Shown: positions 10,192-19,159, counted from the stretch's first letter. The stretch is DNA of 64,000 nucleotides from Sphingorhabdus contaminans (GCF_007280415.1 NZ_VKKU01000002.1:310001-374000), one strand, 5' to 3'. Notes: generated from the letters alone by a model not told the origin. Numbers and translations are program-made.

Positions 10192-11067
10192 TTAAACCCC
10201 GGCCTTCAACAGCCAGTCGTGGAAAATCTTCACCGCGCGCTGGCGCAGGGCGCGGGGGCGGCAGACGAACCAGTAGCTGTAGGGGCTTTCCACCTCTTTA
10301 TCGAACAGCCGGGTCAGGCGCGGGTCGCGGGCGTCGGAAAAGTGGCTGCCATGCATGATGGCAACGCCAAGTCCGTTGGCCGCAGCCTCCAGCATCAAGG
10401 GACCACTGTCGATATGGTCGATGGCCAGCGGTTTCAGGCGGGGTTCGCCCATCGCCTCGCGCCAGGCGTCGAATATCATCGGCATGTCGCTATGGACCAT
10501 GACCGTATGCTTGGTGAGGTCGGACGGGGTTTTGATATCCTGCTCTTTCGCCCATTCTTCCGAAGCGATGGCGTAGACGACATTGCTGTCCAGACGGACG
10601 CTGTACAATTTGGGATCAACCTCCGCCGCAATGATGATCGCCGCGTCCACCACATCGCCCAGCAGATTTTCGGCATGGCCCGAGGTATCGACATCGATAT
10701 GCAATTTGGGAAATGCCTTGCGCAGGGCGGGCAGTTTCGGAATCAGGCGCTGCGTCCCGAACAGCGGCAGCACACCCAGCCGCAGGCGGTATTCACCGCC
10801 ACGCCCCGCCAGTTCCTCAACCGCCTCGGCCATCGCGTCCATCGCGGGTTCGATCGCGGCCAGCAGGGCTTCACCATCGGCGTTGATGACCATCGCCTGC
10901 GCGCGCCGGTCAAAAAGCGGCTTGCCGATGAAATCCTCCAGACCCTTGATCCGGCGGCTGAGTGCAGGGGGCGACAGGGCAAGCTCGCTCGCCGCCGCCT
11001 TGGCCGAGCCAAGCTTGGCCACGCGCAAAAATGCTTCCAATGAGCGCAGGGGAGGTAAACGACGCAT
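10192..11067 (-). CDS. LysR-family transcriptional regulator
   Basis: A 291-residue LysR regulator. The N-terminal winged helix reads RSLEAFLRVAKLGSAKAAASELALSPPALSRRIKGLE, given here in its parts RSLEAFLRVAKLGSAKAAA and SPPALSRRIKGLE. A PBP2-type effector domain follows. The PPLRSLEAF opening is that of the GcvA-like branch. The ATG at 11067 has CTAGGAGT 8 nt upstream; a GTG just before it is less likely. No divergent target gene is adjacent: the + strand facing it carries only a possible small RNA. The effector is unknown. Confidence 0.9.
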   Translation of the reverse strand: MRRLPPLRSLEAFLRVAKLGSAKAAASELALSPPALSRRIKGLEDFIGKPLFDRRAQAMVINADGEALLAAIEPAMDAMAEAVEELAGRGGEYRLRLGVLPLFGTQRLIPKLPALRKAFPKLHIDVDTSGHAENLLGDVVDAAIIIAAEVDPKLYSVRLDSNVVYAIASEEWAKEQDIKTPSDLTKHTVMVHSDMPMIFDAWREAMGEPRLKPLAIDHIDSGPLMLEAAANGLGVAIMHGSHFSDARDPRLTRLFDKEVESPYSYWFVCRPRALRQRAVKIFHDWLLKAGV

Positions 11068-11216
11068 CACATACTCCTAGGGTCCTGACCCTATTCATTT
11101 GTCGCGGTGCAACAAATACGGGTTTTTCATCGCATCCGCCGGAACGGCACGAATTTCATTGCAAAATGACTATTTGATAGTTGCAGAATATGCAACAGTA
11201 ATTGCGTTGTTCGCAC

Positions 11217-11315
11217 TTGCACAAAAATAAGGTGAGGCGCATATCGGACATGCCTTATAGGCATCCTCTCCTAAAGACTTTTTCAGGGTCGGCTTCGGTC
11301 GGCCCTTTTTTTTGC
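11217..11315 (+). ncRNA. Candidate small RNA with own promoter and terminator
   Basis: No + strand gene precedes the clear terminator at 11288-11315 (GGGTCGGC, ttcg loop, GTCGGCCC, eight T), so something short must be transcribed into it. A TTGCAC at 11217 with CATATC 17 nt later could be the promoter, putting the RNA at about 11250-11315. It contains an unpaired CCTCTCCT, an anti-Shine-Dalgarno-like stretch. This is inference only. Confidence 0.35.
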
Positions 11316-11332
11316 GCTGCAACAGGGCACGG

Positions 11333-12634
11333 TCAGGCCGGCAGGGTGAGCGTCCGGCGACCCCAGAGGATCAAAAACAGCAAGGCCGCACCGATCAGCA
11401 AAAAGGTGGCAGGTTCCCATATGCTGAACAGCGCCACACCCACCGCAGGGGCGAATATATAGGCCGCGCCGTTGATCGAGGCGATCTTCCCCGCGACATC
11501 GCCCTGTTCGTGCCGCTGCACCGCGAGCGAGGCGCCTGCGGTAAAACCGGGGCGGAACAGCCCGAAACCGAGCGAGGCAATCGCAAAGCCGGTACTGATA
11601 CCGTAAAAATCATGGCTGACGCCGGTCAGCACCACGCCAATCAGCGCGAGGACCGATCCCAGCAGCACCGAACTGCGCGCGGCGAGAGACAGCATGGGGA
11701 TCAGGCCCCATTGCGCCAATAATGTTGCCATCGCCCCGATCAGCATCACCGATCCGCTGGCCTGTACCGCTTCCCACGGTTTATCGTGCAGGCCGAGCCG
11801 GTCGCGCACCAGAAAACCGACGACACCCAGCAATATTGCCTGCGCATGGCCACCAATCAGACCCGCCAGCAGCCAGGACAGCATCCGCTCGTCGCGCCAG
11901 GGAAGGCGAACCTCGTTTGTGGGCAGCGTCGAATCCAGTGCCTGCCCGTCTTCCTGTTCCGCGTCGGGTGCGTTCATCGACCCTGCATTGGGATAGGCCG
12001 CAACCGAACCGCGCGCCGCGAATTTGGGGGTATCGTTGGGCAATTGCACATGCAGCGCAATCAGCACGGCAACACCGAAGACCGCGAACATGATCAGCGG
12101 CCCTGCAAGGCCAAATGGCGGGAAAAGCAGATAATGCGCGACCGCCGGGCCGATGACCGTGCCCACGCCAAAGGAGGACGCAAGCATCGACAAGGCCTTT
12201 GTCCGCTCCTCCCGCTCGGTTCGTGCCGCGACATAGGCCTGAACGGCTGGCGGCGCGGCAGAGCCGAATCCGCCGTAAAGACTGCGGAACAGGGCAAAAA
12301 GGATAAAGGTCGCAACAGGACCGATCCAGCCGGCCAGCCCCATCCACAGCACAAGGCCGCATAATCCCATTGAGGCGACAAAGCCGACGATGCCGACACT
12401 CATCAACTGTTTCCGGCCGCGCCGGTCGGACAAACGCGCCCATTTGGGGGCGGTAATGACCCAGAGCAGCGCGGACCAGCTAAAGGCAAGGCTGACCCAG
12501 ACATCGGGCATGTCGAGTTCGCTGGCGATGGCGGGCAGCGCCGATTGCATCGCTGTATTTCCGGCGGCAGCAACCAGCATTACCAGAAACAGCACGATCA
12601 CGCGGCTACCCGGAATGGCGGGGACCGCGCTCAT
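11333..12634 (-). CDS. Major facilitator superfamily transporter
   Basis: A 433-residue protein with about 12 hydrophobic segments in two halves of six. The MFS loop 2-3 signature appears as PKWARLSDRRGRKQLMSVG (about residues 62-80). A long polar central loop (about 200-240) separates the halves. Substrate is not evident; the drug/metabolite-exporter type is plausible. The ATG overlaps the stop of the preceding ABM-domain gene (ATGA), so the two form an operon. Confidence 0.87.
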   Translation of the reverse strand: MSAVPAIPGSRVIVLFLVMLVAAAGNTAMQSALPAIASELDMPDVWVSLAFSWSALLWVITAPKWARLSDRRGRKQLMSVGIVGFVASMGLCGLVLWMGLAGWIGPVATFILFALFRSLYGGFGSAAPPAVQAYVAARTEREERTKALSMLASSFGVGTVIGPAVAHYLLFPPFGLAGPLIMFAVFGVAVLIALHVQLPNDTPKFAARGSVAAYPNAGSMNAPDAEQEDGQALDSTLPTNEVRLPWRDERMLSWLLAGLIGGHAQAILLGVVGFLVRDRLGLHDKPWEAVQASGSVMLIGAMATLLAQWGLIPMLSLAARSSVLLGSVLALIGVVLTGVSHDFYGISTGFAIASLGFGLFRPGFTAGASLAVQRHEQGDVAGKIASINGAAYIFAPAVGVALFSIWEPATFLLIGAALLFLILWGRRTLTLPA

Positions 12635-12954
12635 GGCTTTACCCAGTCATAGCTGCGCACGACTTCGGCGACGTGCAGGCTGTAATGCGTGTACCAGCGG
12701 TCCCGTCCGGCATCACGGATGGCGGCATGGTCGGGATGGTCGCGCCACGCCTTTGCATCGGTGTCGCTGGCCCAGTAACTCACGGTAATGCCAAGGCCAT
12801 CCGCGCCGCGCACCGACTCCATGCCAAGATAGCCCGGTTGCTCTGCCGCAAGCACGTCCATCGCGTGCGCCGCCTGCGCATAGCCATCCGCATCCGCATC
12901 GCTGCGCTGCGCGATAAAAATGACAGAAGTGGAGCCGATGGGAAGCCGTGCCAT
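12631..12954 (-). CDS. Antibiotic biosynthesis monooxygenase (ABM) domain protein
   Basis: A 107-residue single-domain protein with the dimeric ferredoxin-like ABM fold: VIFIAQRSDADADGYAQAA, then QPGYLGMESVRGADGLGITVSYW and DHPDHAAIRDAGRDRWYTHY. Related proteins are heme-degrading or cofactor-free monooxygenases, but many have no known substrate. The downstream MFS gene overlaps by 4 bp. The W-x-x-H-P-x-H motif (WRDHPDH) is typical of the EthD/ABM group. Confidence 0.8.
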   Translation of the reverse strand: MARLPIGSTSVIFIAQRSDADADGYAQAAHAMDVLAAEQPGYLGMESVRGADGLGITVSYWASDTDAKAWRDHPDHAAIRDAGRDRWYTHYSLHVAEVVRSYDWVKP

Positions 12955-13087
12955 AACAAGTGCATAGAACCTATTTGCGGAACGGTGCAACCCGCACGGA
13001 ACATAATCTTGCTTAATGCTGTTGCATAAGCCAGCCTGATTTGCGAGTGCAATGCAACTGTCACAATAGCGTCGCGGAACCCCCTCT

Positions 13088-13714
13088 ATGACCTCATCCA
13101 CCCTGGCCAAAGCACCGCTGCTGACGCGCGCAAAGACCCGTATCAGCCGCTTTTTTGGTCCCTGGGGCGTGTTTTTCAAAGGTTTTGTGAAGCATCCGGT
13201 GATGGTCGGATCGATCATTCCCTCCTCCCAGCGCACGGTCGCCAAGATGCTCGCACCCGTCGACTGGGAAAATACCAAGCTATTTGTCGAATATGGCCCG
13301 GGAATCGGCACATTCTGCCAGCCGGTGCTGGACCGCATGCGTCCCGATGCGACCCTGCTGGTGATCGACCTGAATGAGGATTTCATCGTCTATCTGCGCA
13401 AGACCATCCGCGACAGCCGCTTTATCGCGGTGCACGGATCGGCCGCCGATGTGAACGAGATTATCGCGCAATTCGGTTTCAAAAATGCCGACTATATCCT
13501 GTCCGGCCTGCCTTTTTCGACGCTGCCCAACAATCTGGGCCCGGTGATTGCCGAAAACACCGCCAAGGCACTCCGCCCCGGCGGCGCCTTCCTCGTCTAC
13601 CAATTCCGCGCCCGCGCCCGCGATTTCATGGAACCCCATTTCCGCAAGATCGACAACGGATTCGAACTTTGGAATGTCCTGCCCTGCCACCTGTTCTGGG
13701 GCTGGAAGGAATAG
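13088..13714 (+). CDS. Class I SAM methyltransferase, PmtA-like
   Basis: A 208-residue methyltransferase. The SAM-binding loop is VEYGPGIGTFCQPVL (about residues 67-81); LLVIDLNEDF carries the acidic ribose-binding residue, and ILSGLPFSTLPNN is the motif-IV region. The order and an amphipathic N-terminus (TRISRFFGPWGVFFKGF) match bacterial phospholipid N-methyltransferases (PmtA). These convert phosphatidylethanolamine to phosphatidylcholine at the inner membrane. rRNA dimethylases share the fold, so the substrate is inferred. It stands alone, 40 bp before the first junction repeat. Confidence 0.8.
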   Translation: MTSSTLAKAPLLTRAKTRISRFFGPWGVFFKGFVKHPVMVGSIIPSSQRTVAKMLAPVDWENTKLFVEYGPGIGTFCQPVLDRMRPDATLLVIDLNEDFIVYLRKTIRDSRFIAVHGSAADVNEIIAQFGFKNADYILSGLPFSTLPNNLGPVIAENTAKALRPGGAFLVYQFRARARDFMEPHFRKIDNGFELWNVLPCHLFWGWKE

Positions 13715-13754
13715 GGCGGCCGGATTTTTGGTTAGGGCTATGAAGCAATTGTTG

Positions 13755-13790
13755 AAACCGGACTGACCGGACACGACAACATTGCGGACT
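13755..13790 (-). repeat. Junction repeat, island 1 (type-1 half)
   Basis: The minus strand reads AGTCCGCAATGTTGTC, then GTGTCC and AGTCCGGTTT. It is the right border, in repeat orientation, of the unit carrying the 13817-14446 gene. Confidence 0.8.
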
Positions 13791-13816
13791 AATGCTGTGT
13801 CCGTTACCTATTTGCA

Positions 13817-14446
13817 ATGAAGCTTATCGGCAAGTCTGGCTTAAACACCGCTTTGGAGGCATGCTATCTGACATTTGCCGCGCCAACCCCTTCTATAATC
13901 GAAGGCTGCCCGTGCTGCATTTCAAACCGCGGTGTTGATGTTCTGCTCACTACTCCATTGCGCGAGCTAACCGGCCAGCAATTATGGAAGTATGTGTCAG
14001 GCGCGTTCCTCACGATCGGCGGTGAGGAAGACTTCCGTTATTTTCTCCCTCGAATCTTCGACATCTCGGTGCACGACCCTGCTAACGCCAATCATCCCGA
14101 AATCGTTATAGGCAAGCTGCAATTGTCTAACTGGCGGAAATGGCCAAAGACTGAGCAGAGTGTAATCGAAGAGTTTTTGAATGTCTGGTTCGATTGGGCA
14201 ATGGCAAACGACTTGGCAGAGATTGAAGAGGGATGGCTCGGTACGGATACGGAAAGTGTGCTTTGCGGTGCTGCGCGAGCGGGGATACCGCTAAGAAGTT
14301 GGTTAGCTCGCTTAGAAGCGCCGTTCGCTTTGCCTGTGCTTTCAGATTTGAAGAAGAGATTTCCGGGTGAACTGTCGGCTTTTTGGGAAGACGCCCCCTC
14401 CGGTCTGGCCGAGTTGTCTGCTTTTCTCAATCAGTCGAAAAACTAG
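13817..14446 (+). CDS. Hypothetical protein (island 1)
   Basis: A 209-residue protein of no family I recognise. It has no signal peptide or membrane segment. Features are an EGCPCC motif at about residues 29-34, a mixed alpha/beta first half and a helical, acidic second half (WFDWAMANDLAEIEEGW). Base composition is lower in GC than the flanking core genes. It is enclosed by junction repeats at 13755-13790 and 14447-14592 and ends one base before the latter, as expected of a compact cassette-like unit. Confidence 0.7.
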   Translation: MKLIGKSGLNTALEACYLTFAAPTPSIIEGCPCCISNRGVDVLLTTPLRELTGQQLWKYVSGAFLTIGGEEDFRYFLPRIFDISVHDPANANHPEIVIGKLQLSNWRKWPKTEQSVIEEFLNVWFDWAMANDLAEIEEGWLGTDTESVLCGAARAGIPLRSWLARLEAPFALPVLSDLKKRFPGELSAFWEDAPSGLAELSAFLNQSKN

Positions 14447-14592
14447 CGCCCGCTTCCCACAACAAAGCAGACATTCAAGCAATCATTTCACGCCTTCGAT
14501 AGCTGCCGTCTGTTTATCGGGTCAACCAAAGGCAGCTTTCCAACGATATGCCATAAAAGCGGACTATCAGGACACGACAACATTGCGGACGT
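14447..14592 (-). repeat. Junction repeat, long form (island 1)
   Basis: A 146-bp junction. On the minus strand it begins with the type-1 half (ACGTCCGCAATGTTGTCG), passes AAAGCTGCCTTT and GGCGTGAAAT, and ends with the type-2 half GAATGTCTGCTTTGTTGTGG. The same order and spacing recur at 20489-20637. An inner dyad AGCTGCC...GGCAGCT lies at about 14501-14537. Confidence 0.8.
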
Positions 14593-14605
14593 AATCGGCA
14601 ATGTT

Positions 14606-14968
14606 ATGCTAGTAAGCATGAAGATATTTCGACCATTCGGCGACACTAACAAAGCGTTGCTCTTGATTGGGATTTCGGGAGGTGTAAGTTTTGCGCTTCT
14701 TAGCGCACTCATGTTTGCTTTTCGCGCGCAATGCGAGCCAGTCCTTCGTCTCATCTTGGAGCTACTTCCTCGTAAGAGAAGCTTCTACCAATACAATTCT
14801 GAAAGCTATTACATTTGGGCGGTTTGTGCTGCTGGGATGTCCCTCATTTGGATTATGCTTATGGTCGTCGCAATCCTCAACAAGCCGCGAGTTGATCGCA
14901 GAATTGATAAAAATCTAAAGAGTAAAATAAATCAATCTGCACGAGGTGCGCCGCTCGAACCTCGCTAA
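14606..14968 (+). CDS. Hypothetical two-helix membrane protein (island 1)
   Basis: A 120-residue protein with two hydrophobic segments (about residues 17-38 and 68-90) and a strongly basic C-terminal tail rich in K and R. No family is recognised. An internal ATG at 14618 (MKIFRPFG) may be the true start; neither has an obvious ribosome-binding site. The composition is visibly AT-rich. The gene is enclosed by junction repeats at 14447-14592 and 14995-15027. Confidence 0.65.
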   Translation: MLVSMKIFRPFGDTNKALLLIGISGGVSFALLSALMFAFRAQCEPVLRLILELLPRKRSFYQYNSESYYIWAVCAAGMSLIWIMLMVVAILNKPRVDRRIDKNLKSKINQSARGAPLEPR

Positions 14969-14994
14969 ATAATATTGCGTAGTAAATTATGATA

Positions 14995-15027
14995 GAATGC
15001 CCGCAAACCACAACATTCCAGACATTA
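14995..15027 (-). repeat. Junction repeat, island 1 (type-2 half)
   Basis: The minus strand reads TAATGTCTGGAATGTTGTGG, then a short tail ending GGGCATTC. It is the left border, in repeat orientation, of island 1. A partial AACCGGACATTC follows at about 15051. Confidence 0.75.
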
Positions 15028-15202
15028 CCGTGAGTTTATTGACACACTAAAACCGGACATTCATTCAGGCAAATTAGCAACGCGAGCCACTGTGGTCATC
15101 GTTCGACCAATTCCGCACTATCGCTATACCCCCTGACGGCAGCTTGGATTATTTGGGGGCGGCAAGGGGACGGCCTCTTAAAGGAACCGCCCCCGCCTGT
15201 CT

Positions 15203-15754
15203 TCAAATCTCGCGGTCGCCGAACTGGACGAAGTCGACTTCGCCATTGGTTGCGCCGCAGGTGAAATCATCATCCTTGCCGCCGGACAAACGGCCCTCCA
15301 CCCGCCAGCCTTCGCCGTCGCGGGTGACGTTGCGGATTTCCTCGACGCGCGCGCCGTCGCGTTCGGCGGCGCTGGAGCAGGCCTCTACCGCGCTGGCCAC
15401 ATCATTGCGGCCGGCGGCGTCGGGAATGGTGTCCCGTGTGCTGCTTGGTTCCTCGTCATAGGGTCGGTTGTCAGGATAGTTATCGCTGTCGCGGCGGTTC
15501 TTGCTGCCCTTGCTCGCGGCGTCGGCAACAATGGCTATTCCGGCAAGGATTGCGATCCCGGCCAGAATGTCACCGCCATCGACACGGTCGCGATGCCGAT
15601 AGCGGTGACGTCGGCCCCAGCCATTATATTCGCCGGCCGATTTCAATACGGAAGAACCGCGATCAAGCGACACCGCCGCAAAGGCGGGTGCTGCCGACGT
15701 GGCGACGACTGCCGCTGTGCCCACGGCCAGCGCTGATTTCCGAAAATACCCCAT
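15203..15754 (-). CDS. Secreted protein, paralogue of the next gene
   Basis: A 183-residue exported protein with a signal peptide (about residues 1-26, ending AAPAFA). A short hydrophobic glycine segment follows (DILAGIAILAGIAIVADAA), then a charged linker and a C-terminal domain: DVASAVEACSSAAERD, EEIRNVTRDGEGWRVEGRL, DFTCGATNGEVDFVQFG. The same arrangement occurs in 15848-16417, so the two are tandem duplicates. It is a widespread Sphingomonadales-type hypothetical family; location is probably periplasmic. A GC-rich hairpin at about 15154-15192 follows the stop. Confidence 0.75.
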   Translation of the reverse strand: MGYFRKSALAVGTAAVVATSAAPAFAAVSLDRGSSVLKSAGEYNGWGRRHRYRHRDRVDGGDILAGIAILAGIAIVADAASKGSKNRRDSDNYPDNRPYDEEPSSTRDTIPDAAGRNDVASAVEACSSAAERDGARVEEIRNVTRDGEGWRVEGRLSGGKDDDFTCGATNGEVDFVQFGDREI

Positions 15755-15802
15755 ATTTGCCTCCTGTTTGGGGGTGCGAAACTCCCCCCTTCATCCGCGC
15801 TT

Positions 15803-15839
15803 AAAGGGTCCAGCCTGTCGCCAGGCTGAACCCCTTTTT
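15803..15839 (-). terminator. Hairpin between the two secreted-protein genes
   Basis: A near-perfect stem, AAAGGGTCCAGCCTG with CAGGCTGAACCCCTTT around a four-base loop, just after the 15848-16417 stop. On the minus strand it ends CCCTTTAA, so it is an imperfect terminator or an attenuator between the paralogues. Confidence 0.6.
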
Positions 15840-15847
15840 GCCTTTAG

Positions 15848-16417
15848 TTACCGCCAGCGGTCGAGACCGCTATAGTCGATATCGACCACCCGTCCGCGTT
15901 CGACATAGCAGGTGAACCGGCCCTTGTCGTATCCGCGTCCGTAACCGCCGCCATAGCCATCCCGGTCATAACGGTCATACCGGTCATAGCCACGGTTGTT
16001 GCCGCGCCAGCCGTCCTGCACAACAAGGTTGCCCTTGACGCGGTAGCCATAGCGGGTGCGTTCAATGTCGCGGATCTGCGTCACGTCCGACCGGCTGTAA
16101 CGGCTGGCCCAGCGCTCGACGCTGTTGACGCACTGGTTCACCGCCGCACGGCCACCGCCGTAACGCGGGCCATAGCCGTAACCGGCGCGGTTATAGTCAT
16201 AGCGGTCACCGCGGTCATAGCCATAGCGGTCGCGGTCATTGTCCGATGCCGCAATCACCGCAGCAAGTCCGCCGAGCACAACGGCCCCGGCAATGACTTC
16301 GCCTGCGCTGATGCCATCGCGATCATAACGGTCGCGGGCCTGTGCGGGGGCGGATACGCTTACCAAAGCTGCAGCAGCAGCCCCGGCGCCTAGCAAGCTT
16401 TTGGTTACAAAATTCAT
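15848..16417 (-). CDS. Secreted Gly/Tyr/Arg-rich protein, paralogue of 15203-15754
   Basis: A 189-residue exported protein with a signal peptide ending SAPAQA. It has a glycine-rich hydrophobic stretch (AGEVIAGAVVLGGLAAVIAAS), two low-complexity tracts rich in Tyr, Asp, Arg and Gly (about residues 58-95 and 140-165), and a C-terminal core (AVNQCVNSVERWASRY, TRYGYRVKGNLVVQ, FTCYVERGRVVDIDYSG). Two cysteines pair up with those of the neighbour. The ATG at 16417 has AGGAGA 8-13 nt upstream. Function is unknown; an envelope role is likely. Confidence 0.75.
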   Translation of the reverse strand: MNFVTKSLLGAGAAAAALVSVSAPAQARDRYDRDGISAGEVIAGAVVLGGLAAVIAASDNDRDRYGYDRGDRYDYNRAGYGYGPRYGGGRAAVNQCVNSVERWASRYSRSDVTQIRDIERTRYGYRVKGNLVVQDGWRGNNRGYDRYDRYDRDGYGGGYGRGYDKGRFTCYVERGRVVDIDYSGLDRWR

Positions 16418-16607
16418 CTTCAGTCTCCTGTGCCGTATCGGGCTGTTTCCCGTGCGGACAGATGCTGAATAGGTGATTCGTCTTGACCGGATCCTGAATT
16501 GACTTGTCAGCTTTTGTTCAGGAAAGTAATGTGTTTTATGAACAACTCTGTGAAGCCTGCCTTCTATGATGGTTGCACCCCTGCCCAAATACCGATAGCC
16601 TGCGGGC

Positions 16608-16943
16608 ATGAGCGTACAGGGAAGCTGCCATTGCGGTGCGATACAGATCAGGGTGCCACACGCGCCGGAATGGGTGGCGGATTGTAACTGCTCGCTGTGC
16701 CGCCGCACCGCCTGGCGCACGGCCTATTTCCCGCCGGAGCAGGTGACGGTATCCGGCGAGACCAAGGCCTATATCTGGGGCGACCGGATGATCGGAATCC
16801 ACCATTGCCCGACCTGCGGCTGCGGCACGCATTGGGCTACGCTTGGCGAGGACTTCGGCAAAATGGGCATCAACGCGCGCCTGCTCGACGATTTCGACGA
16901 GGGCGCTGTCGAGGTGCGCAAGCTGGACAATGCAGGGGATTAG
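16608..16943 (+). CDS. GFA-family (CENP-V/GFA) zinc protein
   Basis: A 111-residue protein of the glutathione-dependent formaldehyde-activating (GFA) fold. The zinc cysteines are SCHCGAIQI (about residues 6-14), DCNCSLCRR (25-33) and HCPTCGCGTHW (66-76). The family name comes from one enzyme that speeds formation of S-hydroxymethylglutathione; most members have no proven substrate. It is a single gene with no clear ribosome-binding site. Confidence 0.88.
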   Translation: MSVQGSCHCGAIQIRVPHAPEWVADCNCSLCRRTAWRTAYFPPEQVTVSGETKAYIWGDRMIGIHHCPTCGCGTHWATLGEDFGKMGINARLLDDFDEGAVEVRKLDNAGD

Positions 16944-16981
16944 GGAGGCTGTCAGGTGACAGCACTCCGCAGGCATTAAAT

Positions 16982-19159
16982 CTACTTCAACTCCAGCCCC
17001 GTCCATTTGGCGAGGAAGGCGTAGATGTCGGAATATTCCTCGATCAGCTTGTCCGTCGGCTTGCCCGAACCGTGGCCTGCGCGGCTTTCGATGCGGATGA
17101 TCTTGGGCCGCGATCCGGTCTTTGCCGCCTGCAGCGCGGCGGTATATTTGAAGCTGTGCCCCGGCACCACGCGGTCGTCGGTGTCCGCGGTGGAGACGAT
17201 CACCGCCGGATAATCGACGCCCGACCGGATATTGTGATAGGGCGAATAGGTGAGCTGCATCCTGAGGTCCGCCTCTTTTGCCGGGCTGCCATAATCGTCG
17301 ACCCAATAGCGGCCCGCGGTGAAGCGGTCGAAACGGGTCATATCCATCACGCCGACGGCGGCATGGCCCGCGGCGAACAGGTCCGGCCGCTGGTTCAGCG
17401 ACGCACCGACCAATAGACCGCCATTGGAGCGGCCCTCAATCGCAAGCTTGCCCTTGGCGGTGTAGCCCTTGGCAATCAGATATTCGCCCGCCGCGGCAAA
17501 ATCGTCGAACACATTCTGCTTGTTCATCAGACGCCCCGCATCGTGCCAGGGCTTTCCATATTCGCCGCCCCCGCGCAGATTGGCGAGCGCGAAGACGCCG
17601 CCCGACTGGATCCACGCCATGCGCGTCGCCGAATAGGTCGGCGTCTGCGAAATGTTGAACCCGCCATAGCCATAGAGCAATGTCGGCGCGCCCTTGCTGA
17701 GGTCGAGGCCCTTTTTGTGGACGATGAACATCGGGATCTTCGTGCCGTCCTTCGACGGGTAGAAGACCTGCTCGATTGCAAAATCCGCCGGATTGAAGCT
17801 CAGCTTCGGCTCGGCAAAGGGGCTCGACTGGCCCGTGCGGCTGTCAAAGCGGTACACCGCGCCCGGCTGGTTGAAGCTGGAAAAGCCGTAAAAGGTTTCG
17901 GGATCCCCCGGCGTACCGGAAAAACCGCTCGCGGTGCCGATGGCGTTCAATGAGATTTCCTTGGCCGGACCACCGGCAAGATTGGTCATCATCGCCATCG
18001 ATTTCGCGTCCTTGATATAGGACAGGATCAACCGCTCGCCCACAATCTGCGCACGGGTCAGCGTTTCGGCGCGTTCGGCGACAATATCGGTAAAGACCGG
18101 CGTCTTGCCCGACAGGTCCACCGACACAACCTTCAGGCGCGGCGCATCCTTGTTGGTCACGAACCAGAGCTTGTTGCCCATTCCCTCGACCAGTTGCCAT
18201 TCATGCTCCAGCCCCTTGACCAGCGGCGTCGCCTTCCACGACGGTTTCTTGCCGAGCGGCATGATGTGCAGCTCATATTTCTCGTCCGTGCCCTGCGCCG
18301 TGGTGATCAGCGCCCATTTGCCGTCATGCGTGACTTGTGCGCTATGGCCATATTCGGGCTTGTCGGGGGTCGCATAGATGGCCTTGTCCTCCGACTGGGG
18401 GGTGCCGATCTTGTGGTAATAGATGGTCTGGTTGTAATTGAGCTGCTGGAAAGCGGCGCCTTCCTTGGGCTCGGCAAAGCGCGAATAGAGGAAGCCGTCA
18501 TTGCCCACCCAACTGATGTTGGTGAACTTCGCCCATTTGATCTCGTCGGACAGGATCTTGCCGGTCGCGGTGTCGAGCACCCGGATCGTCCGCCAGTCGG
18601 AACCGCCATCCTGAATTGAGTAGGCGAGCAGCTTGCCATTTTTCGACGGCACCCACGCGTCGAGCGCGGTCGCGCCGTCCTTTGCCCATATATTGGGGTC
18701 AATCAGGACACGGTCCTTGCCCGTCAGCCCCTTGCGCACATAGAGCACCGACTGGTTCTGCAGCCCGTCATTTTTCGTGAAGAAATAATTGCCGCCCGCC
18801 TTTTCCGGCAGGCCGAAACGTTCATAGTCGAACAGCTTCTTCATCCGCGCGGCCAGCACATCCTTGCCGGGCAGCGTGTCGAGATAGGCATCGGTCACCT
18901 TGTTCTGCGCCTTGACCCAATCGGCAACGGCGGGGTTGACGCGGACATCATCCTCCAGCCAGCGATAGGGATCGGGAATTTTGATGCCAAAGGCGGTGTC
19001 GACGACATCGACCGTCTTCGTCTGCGGATAGGTCAGGCCGGCCGTCACATCCGCCGCCATATCTGCCCCCATTTCCGCTGTCGCCGCATCATCGGCAAAA
19101 GCGCCCTGCGACCCCGCCATCGCCATCAACGCAACCCCCAACCAAAGTGCTTTACGCAT
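16982..19159 (-). CDS. Prolyl oligopeptidase family serine peptidase, secreted
   Basis: A 725-residue S9A peptidase. The signal peptide (LWLGVALMAMAGSQGAFA) sends it to the periplasm. The propeller domain starts PDPYRWLEDD. The C-terminal alpha/beta-hydrolase carries the triad serine in EGRSNGGLLVGA (about residue 576), aspartate in STADTDDRVVPGHSFK (about 661) and histidine in RAGHGSGKPT (about 694). It cleaves short proline-containing peptides. The ATG at 19159 follows AGGGAATG; a longer frame to 19267 would hide the signal peptide. It is a single gene. Confidence 0.93.
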   Translation of the reverse strand: MRKALWLGVALMAMAGSQGAFADDAATAEMGADMAADVTAGLTYPQTKTVDVVDTAFGIKIPDPYRWLEDDVRVNPAVADWVKAQNKVTDAYLDTLPGKDVLAARMKKLFDYERFGLPEKAGGNYFFTKNDGLQNQSVLYVRKGLTGKDRVLIDPNIWAKDGATALDAWVPSKNGKLLAYSIQDGGSDWRTIRVLDTATGKILSDEIKWAKFTNISWVGNDGFLYSRFAEPKEGAAFQQLNYNQTIYYHKIGTPQSEDKAIYATPDKPEYGHSAQVTHDGKWALITTAQGTDEKYELHIMPLGKKPSWKATPLVKGLEHEWQLVEGMGNKLWFVTNKDAPRLKVVSVDLSGKTPVFTDIVAERAETLTRAQIVGERLILSYIKDAKSMAMMTNLAGGPAKEISLNAIGTASGFSGTPGDPETFYGFSSFNQPGAVYRFDSRTGQSSPFAEPKLSFNPADFAIEQVFYPSKDGTKIPMFIVHKKGLDLSKGAPTLLYGYGGFNISQTPTYSATRMAWIQSGGVFALANLRGGGEYGKPWHDAGRLMNKQNVFDDFAAAGEYLIAKGYTAKGKLAIEGRSNGGLLVGASLNQRPDLFAAGHAAVGVMDMTRFDRFTAGRYWVDDYGSPAKEADLRMQLTYSPYHNIRSGVDYPAVIVSTADTDDRVVPGHSFKYTAALQAAKTGSRPKIIRIESRAGHGSGKPTDKLIEEYSDIYAFLAKWTGLELK

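Noticed and set aside
11333-12954. ABM-domain/MFS pair as an antibiotic biosynthesis and resistance cluster
   Set aside because: ABM is a name for a broad fold, and no biosynthetic gene is adjacent.
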